DNA of 50,964 nucleotides from an uncultured delta proteobacterium. GTDB taxonomy: Bacteria > Myxococcota_A > Polyangia > Polyangiales > Polyangiaceae. The notes below the pieces were generated by a model. The model saw only the letters and a list, made by a program, of their open reading frames with translations, did no database searches and was not told the DNA's origin. The stretch is taken from positions 1 to 50,964 of the forward strand of contig CAIVJW010000320.1 in the NCBI GenBank assembly GCA_903906315.1, given 5' to 3'. The position numbers and the translations under genes were made by a program. Below are positions 12,244-20,504 of this stretch, piece by piece (positions within the stretch are counted from its first letter, which is position 1; each line of letters starts with the position of its first letter).

Positions 12244-12714
12244 GCGTGAGCGGTTACCGCGCACCACGCGGACGGCGCCGCGACGATCGAAGACGAACGT
12301 GGTCGGCAGCTCGGCGCCGACCCGCAGCGCGCCGCGCACCTGCCTCTCGGCGTCGACGACGTTGGGGTAGGTGACGCCGAGCTTCTTGACGAGGTCCTGG
12401 ACGAGACCGGGGTTGTCGTCGGCGGCGACGCCGATGGCGGACAGGCCGGCCGACTGCCTGTCTCGGAAGAGGGTCTGCAGGTGCGGCATCTCGGCGAGGC
12501 AGGGCTTGCAGCTCGACTGCCACACATCGACGACGGTGACCTTGCCGGGGGTCGGGAGGGACACGAGCGCGCCGTCGAGCGACATCTCCTTGCGGAGAGC
12601 GGGGGTCTGGGCGACGAGCGGGTGCGGCTCGGTAGAGAGGGCGGCGGCGCCGCACGCGGGGAGCGCGGGGGCGAGGGCCAGAGTCAAGGCGAGGGCGAGC
12701 GGGCGGGGCGGCAT
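12196..12714 (-). CDS. TlpA/ResA-like thiol-disulfide lipoprotein
   Basis: A 172-residue thioredoxin-fold protein. It has an N-terminal signal with lipobox LPAC (Cys21), so it is probably membrane anchored in the periplasm. The redox motif is CKPC (69-72) after VVDVWQSS, followed by LAEMPHLQTLF, and the cis-Pro region is ELPTTFVFDRRG. TlpA/ResA proteins reduce disulfides in exported proteins, often for cytochrome c maturation; no cytochrome genes are near, so the partner is unknown. The C-terminus is slightly extended and overlaps the opposing hypothetical gene. No operon partners are evident. Confidence 0.85.
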   Translation of the reverse strand: MPPRPLALALTLALAPALPACGAAALSTEPHPLVAQTPALRKEMSLDGALVSLPTPGKVTVVDVWQSSCKPCLAEMPHLQTLFRDRQSAGLSAIGVAADDNPGLVQDLVKKLGVTYPNVVDAERQVRGALRVGAELPTTFVFDRRGAVRVVRGNRSRLLTRLGSESLPSVGR

Positions 12715-12780
12715 CGGGGGGCGAGGGTGCGGGACGGCGCGGGGCGGTGTTTCGAGGGGCGCGCGCCCGAGGCGCGTGCG

Positions 12781-12950
12781 CTACGATCCGTGCGTCTCCC
12801 TGCGAATGGCCTCCCACGGGGCAGGTGCCTTGTCCCTGGCGGTTCCAGGAACGCCGTCTCGAGACGAAGGGCCCCCGCCTTGAGCTGGTCGATGGACCGC
12901 ACCAGCGTGTGGCCCTCGACGCGGTTCCTGACGGTATCGAGCGTGATCAC
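12781..12950 (-). pseudogene. Degraded small gene, possible DUF1828-like partner
   Basis: It begins at GTG 12950, overlapping the stop of the upstream frameshifted gene (GTGA). The first 40 residues read like a real protein (MITLDTVRNRVEGHTL, then LRLETAFLEP). After that the frame loses protein character, while another frame ends with WEAIRRETHGS at 12781, suggesting a small indel near 12840. The N-terminal pattern recalls DUF1828-type small proteins found next to toxin-like genes, but this is a weak resemblance. With its neighbour it looks like an inactivated two-gene module. Confidence 0.4.
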
Positions 12951-13403
12951 GAGCTCTCCTCCGCGGGCGGCTCGAACGTGCCCAGGTGCGTGATCTGGGC
13001 CATCTCACAGAACACGGCGAAGAGCTCGGCGAGTGATCGACCGGACAGGTCGGCGCGGTCGATGACGCCGTCAGGCAGGTTCCGGTCGGAACATCGCTCC
13101 GACTGCACGCTGTGCTTGTGGCTGCGCCCTGCCGGGCGGTGGGCCGTCCCGTCGACATCGAGGCGGCAGATGCGGCCGACGCCAGGCACGTGAAGTTTGA
13201 AGGTCTTCGCGCCGACCAGCGGGTTGTAGGTGATTGATGTTGAGGCGGAGCTGCATTCCCAGGTCGTTCTCGATGAAGATCCCCTCGGCGACGAGCGCGG
13301 GCAGCGTCGCCTGCCTGCGGGAGAAGGGGATGTCCGCCCGAATGACCTTGCCGGGAACATCACGCGCGGCCTCGAATTCCGCCCGGTTCACGAACACAAA
13401 CAT
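12947..13403 (-). pseudogene. Frameshifted DUF6978-like gene
   Basis: The protein starts MFVFVNRAEFEAARDVPG in one frame and continues from ITYNPLVGAKTFKLHVPG in another. The switch falls at about 13234, where a single extra A (AACATCAATCACC) explains the shift. The rejoined product would be about 150 residues, with a SHKHSVQSERCSDR segment and a C-terminal LAELFAVFCEMAQI helix. That arrangement resembles the DUF6978 group of small proteins, sometimes in toxin-antitoxin-like pairs; I am not sure of the family. A sequencing error could give the same picture. Confidence 0.5.
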
Positions 13404-13458
13404 AGCATGCCGAAGCTCTGGCGACGCGGGGCCATCGGGGACCAGCCCGCGGCGAAGG

Positions 13459-13859
13459 TCACGCGGCCTCGCCAGCGGCTCCTCGCGCGGCGCGGCCGGC
13501 GCGACCGCGTAGCACCCTGCCCATCGCCGCTAGCACGATCGGCTCCGCGCCATCCGTGAGGGCCACGAGATCGGCGGCGGCCATCGCCGCGCTTCCACGC
13601 CGCGGCGTGACCGAGCGTGCCCGGGCCCGTGATGTGCAGCGAGCTCGGCCGCCTGGGCGAGGTCGAGCCCGATGGCGGCGATCTTCGCGAGTGTCACCGC
13701 GCCGGCCCCTTCCGCAACACGAGCCGCGTACACGGCACGCACGAGCCCGAGCACCGTCGCGAGACCCGAGCCAAGACCGAACCTGCTGTTCAGCTTCATC
13801 GAAGTCCCCTTGAAGGCCTCGCGGGCAGCCCGTGCGTCGGGGTCGCGATAGGCCATCAT
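13459..13859 (-). pseudogene. Hypothetical small protein, probably frameshifted
   Basis: A frame from ATG 13859 (or ATG 13799, MKLNSRFGLGSGLATVL) codes a helical, Ala/Leu-rich stretch through DLAQAAELAAHHG with GC-biased third positions. After about 13610 that frame becomes Arg-rich noise, while another frame reads AAMAAADLVALTDGAEPIV and stops at 13459. One gene with an indel around 13600, or two tiny genes, would fit. No family recognised. Confidence 0.35.
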
Positions 13860-14059
13860 GCCAGGGGCTGTCAGGGCCTGCCTGACCTTGTCAACGAGGA
13901 CGCGCGTCGCGGGACGAGCGACAGCGCAGCCTCGCGAAGCGAGCGAGTGGCCACTTCGTCAGAGGCCGCCGCGTGCTCGCGCCCTCGGGCCGTCGCGGCC
14001 CACGGCGGCCTGAGCGACCGGGGATGACGGTCCCCGCGCGGCCGGGTTACCCTGGCCGG

Positions 14060-15172
14060 ATGCGCACGAAAGCAGCCATCGCGTACGAAGCCGGCAAGCC
14101 CCTCGTGGTCGAAGACGTCGAGCTCGAGGGCCCGAAGGCGGGCGAGGTGCTCGTCGAGATCAAGGCAACGGGCGTCTGCCACACCGACGAGTTCACGCGC
14201 AGCGGCGCCGACCCCGAGGGCCTCTTCCCCGTCATCTTCGGCCACGAGGGCGCGGGCGTCGTCGTCGACGTCGGCCCCGGCGTCGCGAGCGTGGCCAAGG
14301 GCGACCACGTCATCCCGCTCTACACGCCCGAGTGCCGCAGCTGCAAATCGTGCCTCTCGCGCAAGACGAACCTCTGCACGGCCATCCGCGCCACCCAGGG
14401 CAAGGGCGTCATGCCCGACGGCACGAGCCGCTTCTCGATCGGCAGGACGAAGATCCACCACTACATGGGGTGCTCGACCTTCGCGAACCACACGGTGCTG
14501 CCCGAGATCGCGCTCGCGAAGGTCCGCCCTGACGCGCCTTTCGACGCGATTTGCTACATCGGCTGCGGCGTCACGACGGGCATCGGCGCCGTGATCTACA
14601 CGGCGAAGGTCGAGGCCGGCGCGAACTGCGTGGTGTTCGGCCTCGGCGGCATCGGCCTCAACGTCGTGCAGGGCCTCCGGATGGTCGGCGCCGACAAGAT
14701 CATCGGCGTCGACGTGAACCCGAAGCGCGAGGCGCTCGCGCGGCAGCTCGGGCTCACGCACTTCGTGAACCCGAACGACGTGCAGGGCGACCTCGTCGCG
14801 CACCTCGTCGAGCTCACGGGCGGCGGCGCCGACTACAGCTTCGAGTGCGTCGGCAACGTGAAGCTCATGCGCCAGGCGCTCGAGTGCTGCCACCGCGGCT
14901 GGGGCACGAGCGTCGTCATCGGCGTCGCCGGCTCGGGCCAGGAGATCGCGACGCGCCCGTTCCAGCTCGTCACTGGGCGGGTGTGGAAGGGCTCGGCGTT
15001 CGGCGGCGCGCGCGGCCGCACCGACGTGCCGCGCATCGTCGACTGGTACATGGACAAGAAGATCGACATCGACACGCTCATCACGCACAAGCTGCCGCTC
15101 TCGCGCATCAACGAGGCCTTCGACCTCATGCACGCCAGCGAGTCGATCCGCACCGTGGTCGAGTTCGCGTGA
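14060..15172 (+). CDS. frmA: S-(hydroxymethyl)glutathione dehydrogenase / class III alcohol dehydrogenase
   Basis: A 370-residue zinc-dependent MDR enzyme that oxidises the glutathione-formaldehyde adduct to S-formylglutathione using NAD. Catalytic-zinc ligands are C40 (GVCHTDE) and H62 (GHEGAG) plus the CGVTTGIGA region; structural-zinc cysteines are C92, C95, C98 and C106. The Rossmann glycine motif GLGGIG follows. Residues such as KGVMPDGTSRFS and HYMGCSTF are characteristic of class III enzymes. ATG 14060 was chosen because the upstream extension lacks family similarity. Its stop overlaps the GTG start of the next gene, so the detoxification pair is translationally coupled. The symbol could equally be adhC. 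Confidence 0.95.
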   Translation: MRTKAAIAYEAGKPLVVEDVELEGPKAGEVLVEIKATGVCHTDEFTRSGADPEGLFPVIFGHEGAGVVVDVGPGVASVAKGDHVIPLYTPECRSCKSCLSRKTNLCTAIRATQGKGVMPDGTSRFSIGRTKIHHYMGCSTFANHTVLPEIALAKVRPDAPFDAICYIGCGVTTGIGAVIYTAKVEAGANCVVFGLGGIGLNVVQGLRMVGADKIIGVDVNPKREALARQLGLTHFVNPNDVQGDLVAHLVELTGGGADYSFECVGNVKLMRQALECCHRGWGTSVVIGVAGSGQEIATRPFQLVTGRVWKGSAFGGARGRTDVPRIVDWYMDKKIDIDTLITHKLPLSRINEAFDLMHASESIRTVVEFA

Positions 15173-16011
15173 CCGTCACGACGCGGAGCGAGCAGGCCGC
15201 CTTCGGCGGCGTGCAGGGCTTCTACGAACACGCGAGCGAGGAGTGCGGCGGGCCGATGCGCTTCGCCGTCTACCAGCCGCCGGCCGCGCTGCGCGGCGAG
15301 CGGGTACCCGTCCTCTACTACCTCGCCGGATTGACCTGCACCGAGGAGACGTTCGTCATCAAGGCGGGCGCGCAGCGCGTCGCGGCCGAGCTCGGCCTCG
15401 CGATCGTCACGATGGACACGAGCCCGCGCGCGGCGCGCCACCCGGGCGACGACGCCTCGTGGGACTTCGGGCAGGGCGCGGGCTTCTACCTCGACGCGAC
15501 CGAGGCGCCGTGGTCGGCGAGCTACCGGATGCACGCCTATGTCACGCGCGAGCTGCGCGAGCTCGTCGAGGCGCGCTTCCCGCTCGACGGCGCGCGCCGC
15601 GGCGTCTTCGGCCACTCGATGGGCGGGCACGGCGCGCTCGTGCTCGCCCTCCGCCACCCGGACCTCTACCGGAGCGTGTCGGCCTTCGCGCCGATCGTGG
15701 CGCCGAGCCGCGTGCCGTGGGGCGAGAAGGCCTTCACCGGCTACCTCGGCCCGGGTCGCGCGCGCTGGCGCGAGTGGGACGCGTGCGAGCTCGTCGCAAC
15801 GGCGCGCTTCGCGAGCGCGCCGCTCGTCGACCAGGGCCTCGCCGACAAGTTCCTCGAGCGCGAGCTCCGACCCGAGCTCTTCGAGGAGGCGTGTCGCGCG
15901 GCCGGCCAGCCGATCACCGTGCGACGGCACGAGGGCTACGACCACAGCTACTACTTCCTCGCGACGTTCGTGGAGGCGCACCTCCGCCACCACGACGCGG
16001 CGCTCGGCTGA
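15169..16011 (+). CDS. fghA: S-formylglutathione hydrolase
   Basis: A 280-residue alpha/beta hydrolase of the esterase D family, which releases formate and glutathione from S-formylglutathione. The conserved YLAGLTCTEE block, FIKAGAQR-like segment and DTSPRA stretch are present. The nucleophile is S150 in GHSMGGHGA; the catalytic His is in the late YDHSYYF motif. It starts at GTG 15169 inside the dehydrogenase stop (GTGA). The length is normal for the family (about 280). Together with the preceding gene it completes glutathione-dependent formaldehyde oxidation to formate. No regulator of the FrmR type is seen nearby. Confidence 0.95.
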   Translation: MTVTTRSEQAAFGGVQGFYEHASEECGGPMRFAVYQPPAALRGERVPVLYYLAGLTCTEETFVIKAGAQRVAAELGLAIVTMDTSPRAARHPGDDASWDFGQGAGFYLDATEAPWSASYRMHAYVTRELRELVEARFPLDGARRGVFGHSMGGHGALVLALRHPDLYRSVSAFAPIVAPSRVPWGEKAFTGYLGPGRARWREWDACELVATARFASAPLVDQGLADKFLERELRPELFEEACRAAGQPITVRRHEGYDHSYYFLATFVEAHLRHHDAALG

Positions 16012-16246
16012 CGCGGCCCGCGCACGCCCGCGCGCGGGGCGTGCCGCGCTCCCCGCTTCCCTCGACGCGCGCGGCGACGGCGATCCAAGCGACGCCCACG
16101 CGCCTTCGCGAACCGGGCGTCGGCGAGGTCGTCGCCGATCGTGAGCGCGCCGGTATGCGCGCGGATTCGTCTACGCGGTCGGCCTGCTCGCGCCCACGGA
16201 CATCGGGCGCTTCCTGCGCCTGTGCGTCGAGCACACGCGGCGCGTC

Positions 16247-16660
16247 GTGGCGCGCGGCGCGCTCGGGGACGCGTGGGCGTGGGTGTTCGTCGACTCGATC
16301 CAGCGGGTCGAGGGCAGGGTCAACGGGGACCGGTGGATCGACGCGCTCGGCCGGCTGGGCGACGTGGTCTGGGTCGAGTGGGCGGGAGCGCCGAGGGGGG
16401 AGCTCCGGTGTCGCTGGGAGGCGAAGGGGACGTCGCGCGACCTCGTGCCCGACGCGACGCCCGCACCACGCCACTTCGACTTCGGCGCGGAGGACGTCCG
16501 CGCGATGCGCGCGCTCCTCGCGAGCGGGCCGATGGGCGTGGACCCGGAGCGCCTGCCGGACTGGCTCGTTCGACGGTACGAGTCGGGAGAGGTGCAGATC
16601 CGGCTGGTGCCGATCGTGTTCGACGGGCGGGGGTGCTTCCCCGACCACGAGGACGCGTGA
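16247..16660 (+). CDS. Hypothetical protein, start uncertain
   Basis: A 137-residue frame from GTG 16247 with strong coding bias (VDSIQRVEGRVNGDRWIDAL, VRRYESGEVQIRLVPIVFDG). The same frame stays open and protein-like upstream to a TGA at about 16142 (FVYAVGLLAPTDIGRF), without a standard start there. Either it initiates at GTG 16247, or the 5' end of a longer gene has been lost. I do not recognise a domain. It stands alone between the fghA pair and an amidohydrolase gene. Confidence 0.55.
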   Translation: MARGALGDAWAWVFVDSIQRVEGRVNGDRWIDALGRLGDVVWVEWAGAPRGELRCRWEAKGTSRDLVPDATPAPRHFDFGAEDVRAMRALLASGPMGVDPERLPDWLVRRYESGEVQIRLVPIVFDGRGCFPDHEDA

Positions 16661-16673
16661 CGCGAGCGGGCTC

Positions 16674-16808
16674 GTGTCGCGCGAGCCCGCCGGGTGCAAG
16701 AACGGCGATGGCGCGCTCTTCGAGCGCTCGCGCGCGGGCGCGCGCCCCGTGCTCACGCGCGTGATGGGCGTGGGCGAGCTCGCGGCCGACGAGCCGCCGG
16801 CGGTCTAG
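16674..16808 (+). CDS. Possible 44-residue ORF
   Basis: GTG 16674 opens a frame with nearly all-GC third positions to TAG 16808 (ends MGVGELAADEPPAV). No clear ribosome binding site. It could be a small gene or the displaced tail of the preceding hypothetical gene. No family recognised. Confidence 0.25.
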   Translation: MSREPAGCKNGDGALFERSRAGARPVLTRVMGVGELAADEPPAV

Positions 16809-16849
16809 CTCGCGCGACGCGCGCGTCGACCCGGCCCACCGCGAGTACG

Positions 16850-18520
16850 ATGGGCCACGTGACCGCCACGGTGCTGATCGGCAAGGTGCGCACGATGGAC
16901 CTCGCGCGGCCGAGCGCGGAGGCCGTCGCTCTCGAGGGCGGGCGCATCACGGCGATCGGCCCGCGCGCCGAGGTGCTCGCCGCGGCGAAGGGCGCCGAGA
17001 TCGTCGACGTCGGCGACGCGGCCGTGCTGCCGGGGTTCGTCGACGCGCACCACCACGTCGCGATCGCCGCGCTCTACGACGGCGCCGTCAGGCTCGTCGG
17101 GCCGCGCGTCCACGACGTCGCGTCGATGCAGGCCGCGCTCCGCGAGGCCGCCTCGAGGGCGCCCTCCGGTCGCTGGCTCGTCGCCACGCACTGGGACGAG
17201 GCGCGCCTCGCCGAGCGGCGCGCGCCCACGCGCGAGGAGCTCGACGCCGCGGTCCCCGATCGCCCGCTCTTCGCGCTCCACCAGACGTGCCACCGCGCCG
17301 TCGCCAACACGCGCGCGCTCGACCTCGCCGGCCTCGGTCGCCACACGCCCGACCCGTCGGGCGGCCTCCTCGCGCGCGGCAAGGGCGGCGCGCCGAACGG
17401 TCTGCTGATCGAGCGCGGGATGAGCCGCGTCGAGGCGCTCGCCCGCGCCGATCGCCTGCAGGTCGACGCAGAGGGCGCGCTCGATCGCATGGCCGCGCAC
17501 CTCCGCGCCCTCGCGCGCGCCGGCATCACGCGGGTCTGCGACGCCGCCGTCCCGCGCGACCTCGTCCCGCTCTTCCGAGCGCTCGCCGCGCGCGGCGACC
17601 TCGTCGTCCCCACGCACGTCTGCCCCGTCTCGATCCGCGGCTGGCTCGAGGAGCCCCTCGACGCGCTCGACGGCCTCGTCGCCGGCGAGCAGCTCGCCGA
17701 GGACCTCGTCGTCGGCCCCGTGAAGCTCATCTTCGACGGCGCGCCCGGCTGCTCGCTGTGCCTCTCGTGGGGGCAATCGCTCGTGTCGTTCGCGCGATCG
17801 CTCGAGCTCACGCTGCGCAGGCGGAGCCTCGACGCGCTGCGGACCACGTTCTCGATCACCCCGCGCGTCGGCCGCGACGTGCGCTCGGGCGTCGCCATCT
17901 ACGCGCCGGAGGACGCCGCGCGCGTCGTGCACGCGCTCCTCGATCGAGGTTCATCCGTCGCGACGCACGCGCTCGGCAACGCCGCCATCGAGGTCGCGCT
18001 CGGCGCCTACGCGGCCGCCGGCGCAGCGCTCCACCGCGGAGGCGCGGCGCGCCTCGAGCATGCCGCGTTCGCCGAGCTCGAGCAGGCGCGCCGCATGGCG
18101 GGCCTCGGCGTCGCGGCCGTCGTGCAGCCGGCGATGCTCGAGATGGCCATGCTCGAGAGCGCGCCGACGATCCCGGGGCTGCCGTTCATGCCGCTCCGGC
18201 GCCTCCGCGACGCGGGCGTGCGCGTCGCAGGCAGCTCGGACTACCCCGTGCACACCTTCGATCCGCTCGTCGCGATCCGGGCGGCCATCTCGCGCACCAC
18301 CGCCCGCGGCGAGGTCGTCGACGAGGCTCAGCGGATCGACCTCGACGAGGCGCTCGCGATGTACACGCGCGACGCGGCGGCCGTGCTCGGGTGCGACGGC
18401 GAGACGGGCACGCTCGAGGTCGGCAAGCGCGCCGACGTGGTCGTGGTCGACGACCTCGGCGGCGCGTCGGCGGCGGTGCGCGCGACGTGGATCGCGGGCG
18501 CGCGCGTCGGCCCCGCGTAG
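16850..18520 (+). CDS. Amidohydrolase family protein (YtcJ/amidohydrolase_3-like)
   Basis: A 556-residue metal-dependent hydrolase. The N-terminal beta sandwich (VLIGKVRTMD) leads to the metal motif DAHHH at 65-69. Later segments include THWDEARL, a FDGAPGCSLCLSW block at the metal-bridging Lys/Glu region, THALGNAAI and AGSSDYPVHTFDPL with the conserved Asp. The C-terminus ends in GTLEVGKRADVVVVD, the usual amidohydrolase closing strand. Members of this group hydrolyse varied amides and cyclic imides; the substrate cannot be read from sequence. It is 44 bases before the SDR gene on the same strand and may share a transcript with it. Confidence 0.9.
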   Translation: MGHVTATVLIGKVRTMDLARPSAEAVALEGGRITAIGPRAEVLAAAKGAEIVDVGDAAVLPGFVDAHHHVAIAALYDGAVRLVGPRVHDVASMQAALREAASRAPSGRWLVATHWDEARLAERRAPTREELDAAVPDRPLFALHQTCHRAVANTRALDLAGLGRHTPDPSGGLLARGKGGAPNGLLIERGMSRVEALARADRLQVDAEGALDRMAAHLRALARAGITRVCDAAVPRDLVPLFRALAARGDLVVPTHVCPVSIRGWLEEPLDALDGLVAGEQLAEDLVVGPVKLIFDGAPGCSLCLSWGQSLVSFARSLELTLRRRSLDALRTTFSITPRVGRDVRSGVAIYAPEDAARVVHALLDRGSSVATHALGNAAIEVALGAYAAAGAALHRGGAARLEHAAFAELEQARRMAGLGVAAVVQPAMLEMAMLESAPTIPGLPFMPLRRLRDAGVRVAGSSDYPVHTFDPLVAIRAAISRTTARGEVVDEAQRIDLDEALAMYTRDAAAVLGCDGETGTLEVGKRADVVVVDDLGGASAAVRATWIAGARVGPA

Positions 18521-18564
18521 CTCGTGGGGCCCGCCTGCGCGCGCGTGCTAAGGAGCCGCCCACC

Positions 18565-19308
18565 ATGGTAGAGCACACCCTCCTCGTCACGGGCGGCGCG
18601 ACCGGCATCGGCCTCGCGTTCGCCGAGCGCTTCCTCGCCGCGGGCCACACGGTCGCGATCTGCGGCCGCCGCGAAGACAAGCTCGCCGCCGCGAAGGCGA
18701 AGCACCCCGCCCTCGTCACGTTCCGCGCCGACGTCGCCTCGGCCGCGGACCGCGTGCGCCTGCGTGACGAGGCGCTCGCCGCGCTACCCGAGCTCGACAC
18801 GCTCGTGAACAACGCGGGCGTCCAGCGCCGCGACCGCTTCCGCGGTGCGACGCCCTCGTGGGACGAGCGCGAGGGCGAGATCGCGACGAACTTCGACGCG
18901 CCCGTGCACCTCGCGGACCTCTTCCTGCCGCACCTGCTCGGTCGCCCGTCGGCCACGCTCGTGAACGTGACGAGCGGCCTCGCGTTCGTGCCCGCGCCCT
19001 TCGCGCCCGTCTACGGCGCGACGAAGGCCGCGCTCCACTCGTTCACGATGGCGCTCCGTCACCACCTGGCGAACACCGCCGTCCGCGTCGTCGAGATCGT
19101 CCCGCCGATGGTGAACACCGACCTCGGCGGCGTCGGGCTCCACGACGCCGGCGTTCCGCTCGCCGAGTTCGCCGACGCCGTGATGGCCCGCTACGAGGCC
19201 GGCGAGCTCGAGATTGGCTATCAGTTCGCCGAGACGGCCCGGAAGGCCTCGCGCGAGGAGTCGGACGCGGCATTCGCGCGCTTCTGCAAGATGATGCCGG
19301 TCGACTGA
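18565..19308 (+). CDS. SDR family oxidoreductase (DltE-like)
   Basis: A 247-residue short-chain dehydrogenase. The cofactor motif TGGATGIG is at 9-16, NNAG at 82-85, and the catalytic Ser (VTSG), Tyr150 and Lys154 in the YGATK motif are all present. Arg35-Arg36 after strand 2 suggests NADP preference. An AAGGAG ribosome binding site at 18550-18555 sits nine bases before ATG. The overall pattern, including PPMVNTDLGG, resembles DltE-type oxidoreductases of unknown substrate. It follows the amidohydrolase gene closely. Confidence 0.92.
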   Translation: MVEHTLLVTGGATGIGLAFAERFLAAGHTVAICGRREDKLAAAKAKHPALVTFRADVASAADRVRLRDEALAALPELDTLVNNAGVQRRDRFRGATPSWDEREGEIATNFDAPVHLADLFLPHLLGRPSATLVNVTSGLAFVPAPFAPVYGATKAALHSFTMALRHHLANTAVRVVEIVPPMVNTDLGGVGLHDAGVPLAEFADAVMARYEAGELEIGYQFAETARKASREESDAAFARFCKMMPVD

Positions 19309-19858
19309 CGGCGTGCCGTGCGCGAGGGCGGCGCCACCGGCGGGCGCGCTCGCGCCCGTCAGCGCCGCGCCGCGTCCGGCCGCGGCACGGTCTCCTCGAG
19401 CGGCCCCTCGCGCCGGAGCGCCCAGTAGTCCGGCAACGGCACGAGCAGCGAGCCGAGCTTCACAACCTCCAGCCTTGCTCTGTGGACCGATTTCCTTCAA
19501 GATCGCGCGGTCTTGGGCCTCGCGCCGAGGAGGCTGGACGTGACGTCGCGGAAGACGTCTTATGTATTCTGAGCGCACTTCCGGGGAGGTTCGGCGGGCT
19601 TGAAGAGGGGGCTACCCGGCCGGATCGCGTTTTGGAGCGCCTACCCGCCCTTCGAACGGCGCGAGCGGCAAATCGAGGTCGATCCACGTGGCCGTGTCGG
19701 GCGCCGGGCGGCGCTTCCTCCGCTCACAGAGGTTGGCGTAGTCGACGGGGCGGAGGCCTCCGAAGGTCGGCGTGGCGTCGTCGTCGGCCGTGGTCATCGT
19801 GCGCTCGCCGGTACGGTAGCCAACGGGCGCTGCGGGTGTCCACGCCCCGCCGGGCGAC
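19309..19858. other. Intergenic region with probable gene remnants
   Basis: No intact gene. Two minus-strand fragments show coding bias: 19359-19463 (from GTG, reading VKLGSLLVPLPDYWALRREG) and 19612-19797 (61 codons, with DYANLCERRKRRPAPDTATW). Both look like pieces of decayed genes. The stretch around 19470-19600 is less GC-rich than its surroundings and may hold a terminator or promoter, but I cannot define one. Confidence 0.4.
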
Positions 19859-20270
19859 TTACTTGCCGCTCCAGTGGAAGACGACGTCGCCCACGGCCCA
19901 GACGTCGTTGGCGGAGCTGCCCCAGACCGCCTTCAGGTTCTCCGACTTCCCGCTCGGCACGGTCGACCACCCGGAGCCATCCCAGTGCTCGATCAAGCCG
20001 AACTGGCCGACGGCCCAGACGTCGTTCGCGGAGCTGCCCCACAGCCCGTACACGTACGGGCCCATGGTGTCGGCCAAGGTGTCCCAGGTCGCGCCACTCC
20101 AGTGCACGATGACGCTGCCGCCGCCGGCGGCCCAGACGTCGTTCGCGCTGCTGCCCAGATCGCCATCAGCGAGACCATCGGCTGCCCCGTGGGGACGCTC
20201 GTCCAGGTCGCCCCGTCCCCGCAGCTCGCGAGACGGTTCGTCGTCGGGAACGGCCGCACCCGCGCAGTCG
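19859..20270 (-). pseudogene. Truncated, frameshifted WGSSANDVWAVG-repeat propeller protein
   Basis: The minus strand encodes three copies of a repeat built around WGSSANDVW(A)VG, each followed by a HWDGSGW- or HWSG-type strand, ending at 19859. Such repeats are common in myxobacterial secreted or lipid-anchored beta-propeller proteins. The first copy is broken: the frame shifts at about 20155, where one base of a GGGG run appears missing (ATCTGGGCAGCAGC instead of ATCTGGGGCAGC). No N-terminal signal remains. Upstream similarity fades by about 20270, close to a palindrome at 20286-20301. It is therefore a 3' fragment of a formerly longer gene. Confidence 0.7.
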
Positions 20271-20504
20271 AGCCGACGCGCCGGGGGGGGGCGCGCCCCC
20301 CGCCCGACGAGCCCGCCCCCGCGACGCGCCTCCTGCGCCTGCTCGCGGAGGGGGCGCCGAAGCGCACCGGCTGGGTCGTGCCCGAGCTGTCGATCCGCTT
20401 CGGCGAGAAGGGCGCGCGGCTCGCGGCGCGGCGCCGATGCCGCGGGCCGGCGTGGCTCGCGCTCGCGAGCCGGCGCTAGCCCGCGGCGCGCGCCTCGCGG
20501 CGCG
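20271..20504 (+). other. Gap with palindrome and coding-like remnant
   Basis: It contains a perfect 16-base palindrome (GGGGGGCGCGCCCCCC, 20286-20301) and, on the plus strand, a coding-biased tail reading RLLRLLAEGAPKRTGWVV to a TAG at 20479 with no start. This is probably the 3' remnant of another gene; the palindrome could act as a hairpin terminator. Confidence 0.35.

Noticed and set aside
14060-16011. Formaldehyde oxidation pair as a novel system
   Set aside because: The frmA/fghA pair is a well-known pathway with normal lengths and motifs.
20286-20301. The 16-base GC palindrome as a functional operator
   Set aside because: A GC-only palindrome is easily produced by composition here, and no regulator or intact gene depends on it; noted only as a possible hairpin.
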